DNA of 64,000 bases from Smallanthus sonchifolius. Its lineage: Eukaryota; Streptophyta; Magnoliopsida; Asterales; Asteraceae. Each line of letters starts with the position of its first letter. Within the stretch, counting starts at the first letter, position 1. Positions 1-8,033 of this stretch are shown here, piece after piece. Below the pieces are notes generated by a model. That model was given only the letters and a program-made list of their open reading frames with translations. It was not told the origin of the DNA and did no database searches. The stretch is from the NCBI GenBank assembly GCA_023525975.1, contig CM042022.1:4561501-4625500 (forward strand), in the 5' to 3' direction. A program made the position numbers and the translations under genes.

Positions 1-907
1 CGACGGTTTGGCACTGTAGGAGGGTTTGAAGTGAAAATCCTTTGAGCATCACCAATTCGTTGTCCGTCGTTGGGTTGTTGACTAAAGGTATAATCATACA
101 AAATTGTTCAACTCCTCGTCCATCAAATTAGTTTGAGCATCGGCTATATAGTTTTCCCATGGAGAGGGGTCACACTAGTTGCAGGTTATTAGTTATGAGT
201 AGTGGGTGACATGGGTTATGGCATTACAAGGCTTTTCACTTCATGGGTTATAATGTTGTAACCCATATCACCCATGGCCCAGGGCCTATTTGACCCATAA
301 GCCTTATAGGAGTCACAAATGGTTGTGGGTTATAGGTTGTGAGTCATGGGTGACATGTGTTATGGCATTACAAGGCTTTTTGTGTCATGGGTTATAATGC
401 CATAAGGCCTATAACCCATATCACCTATGACCCATGGCCTATTTGACCCATAAGCCTTATAGGGTCACACTGGTTGTGGGTTATTGGTTGTGAGTCACAC
501 ACACATGGATTATGAGTCTTACAAGGCTTATGAGCCATAATGATCATCATATGGTTTATAATCATTATCACCATCATCAACATCAGTTGTCATGGGTTAT
601 AACGCCATAAGGCCCATATATAACCCATGACCCATAAGCCTTACAGGGGTGACACTGGTTGTGGGTTATTGGTTGTGAGACATGGGTGGCATGGATTATG
701 AGCCTTACAAGGCTTATGATCCATCATGATCATCATATGGTTTATCATTATCATCATCATCATCAGCATCAGCATCATTATAATCATTATCTCGGTAACA
801 TCATTATATCATAACCATCATCATCATCATCACCATCATCACCATCATTATCATCATACGGGTTATCATCATAATCATCATGCATGCATATATCATGGGT
901 TGTCATT
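1..907. repeat. Degenerate tandem repeat with CAT microsatellite
   Basis: Units of roughly 140-185 bp recur four times, each with words such as GGTTGTGGGTTATTGGTTGTGAG, shortened or altered, followed by a CATTACAAGGCTT-like segment and ATGGGTTAT words. From about 738 to 890 the repeat becomes a (CAT/ATC)n microsatellite. A 63-residue histidine-rich open frame here is only a translation of CAT repeats. The same words resume at 10020 after gypsy A, so this is the pre-insertion target. No gene is seen. Confidence 0.8.
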
Positions 908-1009
908 GCACCTGTAACATCCCAAAATGACGAAAAATAAAGTTAGCGAGTTCAAGCGGGCCGAAGTCGGGCCGGGTCAGTCGCGAACCGGGCTTGGGGA
1001 GGTCTCCCC

Positions 1010-1017
1010 TATAAATA
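1010..1017 (+). promoter_or_regulatory. LTR TATA box
   Basis: TATAAATA lies about 100 bp from the LTR start, within CCCCTATAAATAGC, and is repeated at 8131-8138 in the 3' LTR. Transcription would be expected to start some 25-35 bp downstream, just before the CTAGAGAGAG segment. Position and match support a core promoter; the start site itself is inferred. Confidence 0.7.
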
Positions 1018-1389
1018 GCAAAAAGCCTCTTCACTTCTCCTCTTTACAATTCTAGAGAGAGAAAACCCGTAGAGAGAGAAAGTGACGGAATCGCACAAGA
1101 TTGCACCAGATCGTGTCTCTTGCACTCGTGAAGGAAACCTCCAGATCAGAAGCTCGATTCAGGTAACGATCCGACCTAAATCTGAGTTTTTGTTCGTTTT
1201 TGGGTTTTTCGGGTTTTGGGTGAAAAGAGGACGTTTTTCCGGATGAAACTTAAGAATAAGCTTAGGTTTAGTATCTACAATGAAAAACGGTTGTTTTGAG
1301 CAAAGAAAGTTGAAGTTTTGAAATAATCGAGCCCAAATCCGTGAATTTCGGGACTTTTGGGGAATATGACTGATGTCTGTCAAGTTTGC

Positions 1390-1815
1390 TTGGGGGAGGC
1401 GAACTTATTAAGTTCGCCTGATTATGTTCGCTTGGCAAGTTCGCTTGGCCAAGGTAAGCGAACTTATCAAGTTCGCTTGGATTAAGTTCGCCTGAGGGTA
1501 AGCGAACTTATTATGTTCGCCTGATTATGTTCGCTTGGCAAGTTCGCTTGGCCAAGGTAAGCGAACTTATCAAGTTCGCTTGGATTAAGTTCGCCTGAGG
1601 GTAAGCGAACTTATTATGTTCGCCTGATTATGTTCGCTTGGCAAGTTCGCTTGGCCAAGGTAAGCGAACTTATCAAGTTCGCTTGGATTAAGTTCGCCTG
1701 AGGGTAAGCGAACTTATTATGTTCGCCTGATTAAGTTCGCTTGGGCCAGAAGAGGCGAACTTAGCATTAAGTTCGCTTGGGCCTGAAGAGGCGAACTTAG
1801 CAGTAGGTTCGCCTA
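1390..1815 (+). repeat. Hairpin-word array in LTR A, with a 103-bp unit repeated three times
   Basis: The word AAGTTCGC and its complement GCGAACTT alternate across the segment. AAGCGAACTT, a 3-nt ATC spacer and AAGTTCGCTT form a perfect 10-bp hairpin. A 103-bp higher-order unit starts at 1426, 1529 and 1632. The 3' LTR (8500-8755) has the same words but one unit, starting at 8571. Because the two LTRs are copied from one template, the difference shows expansion or contraction after insertion, or a template switch during it. Confidence 0.9.
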
Positions 1816-1932
1816 TATGAGCTGAGTAGAGCGTGAATTGAGGTTAGGTCTGATATATGTGTTTTGTAACCAATTCAGATCGGAAGTGACGTGGTTGGAC
1901 CATTGATTAGGACAACCAAGACTAGCTAATAA

Positions 1933-2813
1933 GGTGAGTTCTAGAAGCCCTCTTTTAAATGTTTTAATAATGTTTTTGGGCTGGTGTGCACACGTGATGA
2001 TTTTATAAAACGATGTTATGAAACGATGTTTACGAAGGATGTATGTAACGTTTTATAAAATGATGTTTATGAAGGATGTTTTAGAAGGAAGGTTTATGAA
2101 GGAAGTGTTTATGAAATATTTTGCCAAAAGAAGTTTACGAAGTGTTTTAACGAATGAGAATGTTTTTAATAAAACGTACGAATGCTTTAACTGAAGTTTT
2201 TGAAGTAAAAGAAGCGAAGGTTTACGAAAGTCACAAACGAACGAATCTGCCAATATTCCTTAGGGAATGAAGGTTAAGGGATGGGAAGTATGTTATGGGC
2301 CTTTACCTTTCAGGGGCCTCTGTGGCTGGCCAACTGTTGTACAACTGGGGTGATGACGGTCACCAAGGGGATTATCGTGATCCTTGAAGTTGGTACGATT
2401 TACCTTACGGGGTAGTCGTGCTTGAAGTTAAGTACTTGTGTCCGACGGGATGCAGTGCTTGAAGTTTGGTACGCGCTATCCTTTGGGACGCCGTGCTTGA
2501 AGGGTTGGATGACCTAAGTATCGGGCCCTAGGAGTTCCTCACCGAAGGACAGTACGGTGATGATGGGCCTAGTGGTGGTGATCCTTAAGTTATTCAACCA
2601 GTATGTAACGTTTGGATTTGACGGTTACGAGAAGGCGCAGATTCTATATGTTCGTTGACTTATGAAGTGTTATGTTTGTTATTGCATTATTTACGTACGC
2701 TTTTTATTAAATGAAGTATGAAGTGATGTTTTGGCAATTTATTTGAAGTTAAGGTTTTATGTTAAAACTAGAACTCACCAGCGTAGCTGACGTTTTTAAG
2801 TGTGCACATTCAG
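1933..2813 (+). other. Long-range paired segments with splice-like ends (LTR A)
   Basis: Segment a, GGTGAGTTCTAG (1933-1944), is the exact reverse complement of a', CTAGAACTCACC (2768-2779). Segment b, TGTGCACAC (1985-1993), pairs with b', GTGTGCACA (2800-2808). The b' arm is followed two bases later by CAG (2811-2813); the a arm is AAG|GTGAGTT, a good plant 5' splice-site match. The same arrangement is in the 3' LTR (8872-8883, 8924-8932, 9708-9719, 9740-9748). Order a-b-a'-b' would make a pseudoknot in RNA. Function unknown. Confidence 0.6.
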
Positions 2814-3077
2814 GTTAAGGCAGGTTATGAGGATGAACGGTGATGCTTGGCTAGAGATGAAGAGTTACCCGACTGCTTTTGAAGACTGGCATCCCGTTAT
2901 GTTTAGTTATGATGTAATTATGTTTTAATCAATGTTTACGCTTCCGTATGTATGAACAACGATTTAGTTATGTTTAAATGAAGTTTCCGCTGCGATATCT
3001 GATATTCATGTTTAAGAACTGTTCGTGAATGAGTAAATCCAACAAGTGGGGCCTCCCGGGTTTGGGGCCTTACAAGT

Positions 3078-3089
3078 TGGTATCAGAGC
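3078..3089 (+). other. Primer-binding site (tRNA-iMet), gypsy A
   Basis: TGGTATCAGAGC begins three bases after the 5' LTR. It is complementary to the 3' end of plant initiator methionine tRNA, the usual primer for minus-strand DNA synthesis in chromoviruses. Confidence 0.95.
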
Positions 3090-3103
3090 AATAGTTTGAG
3101 AGA

Positions 3104-3126
3104 TTCGGACACTCCCAGTGTCTGAA
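3104..3126 (+). other. Leader hairpin downstream of PBS, gypsy A
   Basis: TTCGGACACT, loop CCC, AGTGTCTGAA: ten pairs including one G-U. The equivalent place in gypsy B (18340-18362) has different stem bases, the same CCC loop and again ten pairs. Gypsy C has a stronger two-part stem at 53670-53714. Position just after the primer site suggests a packaging, dimerisation or primer-annealing structure; this is inference. Confidence 0.55.
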
Positions 3127-3409
3127 CTTAAACTTTGAATGGGACCGAAAGCGGATGCTAGTACGGGTAACTCGAGCCAAAGCATCAGGTATGAAGGTAG
3201 TATATGTATTTACGTATATAGTATGCCTTAGAAAGGGTTAAGTAAGGACTTGTGTTCTGATGAAATCACAAAGGTGGTCAAATAGAAATCGAAAGGTAGT
3301 GTAATGGTTAATTACAGATGGCCAGTGTATATTAACATCTTACAGTACTTATTGAATTCTATTTGTTAACTAGCGTGATGACATTGGATTTCTTGTCTTA
3401 TAGAACGTA

Positions 3410-6400
3410 ATGACAAGGAGAGGAAACGGAAGGCGTGGTGGCCGTACCGGTGGTCGTACCGGCGGTCGAAATGGTGGGCGAGGCAGGATCCCTGCGCGCC
3501 AAGAGTATAGTGAAGAAGGAAGTGTTCACACTGAACCGGCGGTTAGTGTGCATGAAGCTGAGCAGACACAGGTTGAAGAACAACCTTTCACTTTTGAACC
3601 AGAAGTGAGGGCAGCCATAGCTCGAGAGTTTACGGAGTTGATGAAGACTTCTCTGCCAGGTCTGTTGGCAGAAGCATTGAAGCAGGTCAATGCGGTGGGT
3701 GGGTCTAGCGCGGCAGTTGGTGCTCAGAACAATGAGACCGACAATGCACCGCCTGCTCGCGGATGTGATTATAAGTCCTTTAAGGCATGTGACCCGCCGG
3801 TCCTGACTGGGAAGAAGGACGCGGTGGCTACTTTTGATTGGGTAATACGTATGGAAGCCGCCATCCGTTTGAGCGAGTGTCGAGCTAATCAAGTAGTGAA
3901 GTTTGCTGCTAACTCCTTGAGGGAGGAAGCATCTCATTGGTGGGAAGGTATACGTCAGGCAAAGGGGAGCGAGATTGTGGATGCGATGATGTGGGCTGAC
4001 TTGAAAACTTTGGTGATCAAGAATTTCTGCCCAAGGAACGAGATTGAGAAGGTAGAGAGGGAATTTCTGGGTTTGAAGGCCGGGAACATGACGCACCGGC
4101 AGTACACAACCCGATTTAATGAACTGGCACGTCTGGTGCCACACCTTGTCACTACTGAAGAAAGAAAGATTGCCTGTTATATTCAAGGGTTGCCGGACCA
4201 GGTCCGCACCTATGTTAAGGCAAACGCCCCTACTACCTATGATTCGGCGGTAGAGCTAAGTGGCGTGGTATTCGATGATCTGGCGCTGAATGTTGTTGCC
4301 AGTGAAGAGCCTAAAAAGAAGTTGAGTTTTCCCGCTAAACGATCGGGTGGGAAGTTGTTTAGGGCTCGGGACAAGCAGGCCAGGGTAGGCGAGACGACAG
4401 TCTGTGGGAAATGCGGGGTAAGACATGCGGGTGAATGTCGGTTAGGATCGAATCTGTGCTTTAAATGCGGCAAGACCGGACATTACTCCCGTGAATGCCC
4501 GCAAGGCTACAAATGCTACAATTGTGGGGAAAGTGGTCATATGAGTCGGGAATGCACCAAGCCCAGGATGGGGGAAAGCGGGAAGGGAAAGGGCCCGGAA
4601 AAGAAGGGAGAGGGATCTCGTACAAAGACTCGTGCGTACGCACTGACGCAAGAACAAGCTAGGGCGGATCCCGATGTGGCGTCAGGTACATTCATCCTTG
4701 ACAACACTTTGGTTTCTGTGTTATTTGATTCGGGTGCCAGTAAGAGTTTTATATCTGCGAGTTTTTGTAAACGCGTGAAGTACACTGTCAGTAAGTTAGA
4801 AAGGGCCTTTAGCGTAGAAACCGCTGAGGGTAGAACTGCAAGAGTAACCGATGTGGTTAACAACTCCACGATAAAGATAGAAGGTTATAGATTTCCTGTC
4901 AAATTGTTCGTTATGGTTTTGGGAGGGTTCGATGTTGTGTTGGGTATGGATTGGCTAACTGCCAATGAAGCGCAAATTATTTGTAAACGAAAGATAATCC
5001 AACTCAAGGCTCCGGATGGTAGCAAAGTCGAAGTCTTTGGAGATCGTGACGCCCCGATGCCAAATGTCATCTCAATGATTAAGGCAACGAATTATTTGAG
5101 GCGCGGATGCGAGGCTTATCTGGTATATGTAATTGATAAGTGTAAGGAAGTGAAGGAACTAGACGATGTACCCGTGGTACGCGAGTACCCGGAGGTGTTT
5201 CCAGAGGATTTGCCTGGGATACCACCCGATAGAGAAATTGAGTTCCGAATTGACTTAGTACCAGATGCCCAGCCCGTGGCTAAGGCTCCATATCGACTAG
5301 CACCAGTGGAGATGAAGGAACTTATGGTTCAACTAGACGAGTTACTTGAGAAAGGATTTATTCAACCGAGCATCTCGCCGTGGGGTGCTCCGGTGTTGTT
5401 TGTAAAGAAGAAAGATGGTTCGATGAGAATGTGTATCGATTATCGCGAGTTGAATAAACGAACGGTGAAGAACAAGTACCCTTTACCAAGGATCGATGAC
5501 CTGTTTGACCAATTACAAGGCGCAAGTTGGTTCTCGAAAATCGACCTTCAGTCCGAGTACCATCAGTTGAAGGTGAGGGATGAAGACATACCGAAAACTG
5601 CATTTCGCACGCGTTATGGACATTTTGAGTTCCGCGTAATGTCTTTCGGATTGACGAACGCCCCCGCAGCGTTCATGGATTTAATGAATAGGGTGTGTCG
5701 ACCGATGCTAGATCGATCGGTAATCGTGTTCATCGATGATATCCTTATCTACTCCAAGAATGAGGGTGATCACGCGTGTCACTTGAAGGAAGTATTGGAA
5801 GCTCTGAAGAATGAGAAGTTGTATGCTAAGTTCTCCAAATGTGCGTTCTGGCTTAGGGAAGTCCAGTTCCTAGGTCACGTTATTGGCCCGAACGGCATTA
5901 TGGTTGACCCAGCAAAGATAGTAACGGTAAGTGAATGGGACATTCCTAAGACGCCAACTGAAATCCGCAGTTTCTTAGGATTGGCAGGCTACTATCGGAG
6001 ATTCATTCAGGATTTCTCGAAAATAGCTTCGCCATTAACAAAGTTGACTCGGAAGGAAGTAAAGTACGAATGGGGTTCGACCCAGGATGAGGCGTTTAAG
6101 GAATTGAAAGAGAAGCTAACACAAGCTCCAGTCTTGGCCCTTCCTGAGGGCAGTAAAGACCTGGTGGTATACTCTGACGCGTCAGGTCAGGGATTAGGGT
6201 GTGTGTTGATGCAACGCGGTAGAGTGATTGCATATGCGTCGCGGCAGTTGAAAGTTCACGAAGTCAACTATCCGACTCACGATTTGGAACTTGCTGCTGT
6301 CGTATTTGCATTAAAAATATGGAGGCACTACCTGTACGGGGAAAAGTTTACTGTTTACTCCGACCACAAAAGTTTGAAGTACTTCTTCGAACAAAAGGAG

Positions 6401-7993
6401 CTTAATATGAGGCAGAGGAGATGGTTGGAACTCCTGAAGGACTATGACTGTGAAATAATGTACCACCCTGGAAAGGCAAACGTGGTGGCTGACGCTCTAA
6501 GCCGAAAGGATGTGCCTACTCCTATTAGAGTGAAAGCTTGCCAGTTGGTGGTAACATCAAATGTGATGAGAGAAATCGAAAGAGCTCAAGATGAAGCTTT
6601 GAAGGAAGAAAATATAAAGAAAGAAAGGATGGTTGGCCAACAGGACAAGTTGGAATATAACACCCTTGGTGTTAGAACACGTTATGGACGGGTATGGATA
6701 CCTATGGGTGGCGAGCTTAGAACCAAAATCTTGGATGAGGCTCATAAGTCTCGTTACTCTATCCATCCCGGTACCAACAAAATGTACCAAGACCTGAAGA
6801 AGGACTACTGGTGGCCTGGAATGAAATGTGATGTAACGAAGTATGTAAGCAAGTGCTTGACTTGCTCGCAAGTAAAGGCTGAACACCAGAAACCGTATGG
6901 AAAGATTCAACCACTTGATATACCAGAATGGAAGTGGGAACACATTACCATGGACTTCATAACCAAGCTACCTCGCACAGCTAAAGGTCATGACACCATT
7001 TGGGTAATTGTGGACCGATTAACAAAGAGTGCTCATTTCCTACCTATTCGCGAGACGTTCTCGTCGGAAAGGTTAGCGAAAGTATTTATTAACGAAGTAG
7101 TAGCACGGCATGGGATGCCTTTGACGATAGTATCCGACCGGGACACACGATTCACATCGAGGTTCTGGAAAAGATTTCACGAAACGATGGGCACGAGGCT
7201 TAATATCAGCACAGCATACCACCCGCAAACGGATGGTCAGTCCGAAAGGACCATTCAGACATTGGAAGATATGCTCCGTGCTTGTATTATCGACTTTGGT
7301 GGCAGTTGGGACAGTCATCTGCCGTTAGCCGAATTCTCCTACAACAATAGTCATCACACGACTATAGGCATGCCGCCTTACGAAATGTTGTATGGTAGAA
7401 GATGCAGGACCCCGGTTTGTTGGGGTGAGATTGGACAGAAGGAGTTAGGAAGTCTAGAAGTCATAAAAGAAACGTCGGAAAGGTTTGATCAAATCAAAGC
7501 TCGAATGAAGGCCGCACAAGATCGCCAGAAATCCTATGCGGATAGACGACGAAGGCCTATCGAGTTTGATGTTGGGGATAGAGTAATGTTGAAAGTGTCG
7601 CCCTGGAAGGGAATCATACGATTCAGGAAGAGAGGAAAGTTAAGTCCGAGGTTTGTCGGACCGTTCAGGATAATGGCACGGGTTGGGGAAGTCGCTTATC
7701 GGTTGGAGTTGCCTGATGAGTTAAGTGGGATTCATCCTACCTTCCATGTATCACACTTGCGAAAGTGTTTGGCGGATGAATCGGCTCACGTACCACTTAC
7801 CAACATCGAGGTCGACAACAGCCTTAATTACATCGAAGAACCCGTGGCCATCTTAGACAGGAAGGAGAAGCGGTTGCGTAATAAGGTGATCCAATTGGTT
7901 AAAGTCCAATGGAGGCACCGAAAGGGATCGGAGGCTACATGGGAAACGGAGGCGGAAATGAGGGAGTCGTACCCTCAATTATTTGACTTGTGA
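3410..7993 (+). CDS. Gag-pol polyprotein of gypsy A
   Basis: A single 1527-codon frame gives all proteins needed for retrotransposition, to be cut by its own protease. An N-terminal basic Arg/Gly stretch is followed by the gag domain (about residues 170-270) and two CCHC zinc knuckles (C350-C363 and C369-C382) that bind RNA. Protease has the D-S-G triad at 440-442. Reverse transcriptase has the catalytic F-I-D-D at 774-777. RNase H starts near D923. Integrase has an HHCC zinc finger (about 1111-1152) and a DD35E core at D1182, D1243 and E1279. A chromodomain (about 1474-1526) probably directs insertion to heterochromatin. No stop separates gag from pol. Start is the first ATG after the leader. 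Odd point: the RT segment reads D712-L-Q-S-E-Y717, where gypsy C has D-L-R-S-G-Y, so R to Q and G to E changes may weaken RT. Confidence 0.95.
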   Translation: MTRRGNGRRGGRTGGRTGGRNGGRGRIPARQEYSEEGSVHTEPAVSVHEAEQTQVEEQPFTFEPEVRAAIAREFTELMKTSLPGLLAEALKQVNAVGGSSAAVGAQNNETDNAPPARGCDYKSFKACDPPVLTGKKDAVATFDWVIRMEAAIRLSECRANQVVKFAANSLREEASHWWEGIRQAKGSEIVDAMMWADLKTLVIKNFCPRNEIEKVEREFLGLKAGNMTHRQYTTRFNELARLVPHLVTTEERKIACYIQGLPDQVRTYVKANAPTTYDSAVELSGVVFDDLALNVVASEEPKKKLSFPAKRSGGKLFRARDKQARVGETTVCGKCGVRHAGECRLGSNLCFKCGKTGHYSRECPQGYKCYNCGESGHMSRECTKPRMGESGKGKGPEKKGEGSRTKTRAYALTQEQARADPDVASGTFILDNTLVSVLFDSGASKSFISASFCKRVKYTVSKLERAFSVETAEGRTARVTDVVNNSTIKIEGYRFPVKLFVMVLGGFDVVLGMDWLTANEAQIICKRKIIQLKAPDGSKVEVFGDRDAPMPNVISMIKATNYLRRGCEAYLVYVIDKCKEVKELDDVPVVREYPEVFPEDLPGIPPDREIEFRIDLVPDAQPVAKAPYRLAPVEMKELMVQLDELLEKGFIQPSISPWGAPVLFVKKKDGSMRMCIDYRELNKRTVKNKYPLPRIDDLFDQLQGASWFSKIDLQSEYHQLKVRDEDIPKTAFRTRYGHFEFRVMSFGLTNAPAAFMDLMNRVCRPMLDRSVIVFIDDILIYSKNEGDHACHLKEVLEALKNEKLYAKFSKCAFWLREVQFLGHVIGPNGIMVDPAKIVTVSEWDIPKTPTEIRSFLGLAGYYRRFIQDFSKIASPLTKLTRKEVKYEWGSTQDEAFKELKEKLTQAPVLALPEGSKDLVVYSDASGQGLGCVLMQRGRVIAYASRQLKVHEVNYPTHDLELAAVVFALKIWRHYLYGEKFTVYSDHKSLKYFFEQKELNMRQRRWLELLKDYDCEIMYHPGKANVVADALSRKDVPTPIRVKACQLVVTSNVMREIERAQDEALKEENIKKERMVGQQDKLEYNTLGVRTRYGRVWIPMGGELRTKILDEAHKSRYSIHPGTNKMYQDLKKDYWWPGMKCDVTKYVSKCLTCSQVKAEHQKPYGKIQPLDIPEWKWEHITMDFITKLPRTAKGHDTIWVIVDRLTKSAHFLPIRETFSSERLAKVFINEVVARHGMPLTIVSDRDTRFTSRFWKRFHETMGTRLNISTAYHPQTDGQSERTIQTLEDMLRACIIDFGGSWDSHLPLAEFSYNNSHHTTIGMPPYEMLYGRRCRTPVCWGEIGQKELGSLEVIKETSERFDQIKARMKAAQDRQKSYADRRRRPIEFDVGDRVMLKVSPWKGIIRFRKRGKLSPRFVGPFRIMARVGEVAYRLELPDELSGIHPTFHVSHLRKCLADESAHVPLTNIEVDNSLNYIEEPVAILDRKEKRLRNKVIQLVKVQWRHRKGSEATWETEAEMRESYPQLFDL

Positions 7994-7994
7994 T

Positions 7995-8033
7995 AGGTTT
8001 CGGGGACGAAACCTATTATAAGGGGGGTAGACT
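7995..8033 (+). other. Pre-PPT hairpin and polypurine tract, gypsy A
   Basis: Directly after the stop codon, AGGTTTCG (7995-8002), loop GGGA, CGAAACCT (8007-8014) form a perfect 8-bp stem. The polypurine tract AAGGGGGGTAG (8020-8030) follows and primes plus-strand synthesis next to the 3' LTR at 8034. The hairpin has counterparts in gypsy B (20135-20154) and gypsy C (59366-59384). Confidence 0.75.

Larger units (their letters stand above)
913..3074 (+). repeat. Gypsy A 5' LTR (2162 bp)
   Basis: Starts TGTAACATCCC, ends CCTTACA. It holds a TATA box (1010-1017), a purine-rich CTAGAGAGAGAAA segment about 35 bp later, an array of GCGAACTT/AAGTTCGC words (1390-1815), and the conserved GGTGAGTT...AACTCACC pair. 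It is 181 bp longer than the 3' LTR: it has three copies of a 103-bp unit where the 3' LTR has one, while the 3' LTR has about 25 bp extra near 8496-8520. Confidence 0.96.

Noticed and set aside
726..917. Histidine-rich 63-codon ORF
   Set aside because: Pure translation of CAT/ATC microsatellite; no gene-like composition.
3398..4186. 262-codon minus-strand ORF over gag
   Set aside because: Antisense shadow of the gypsy A gag-pol frame, with no recognisable domain.
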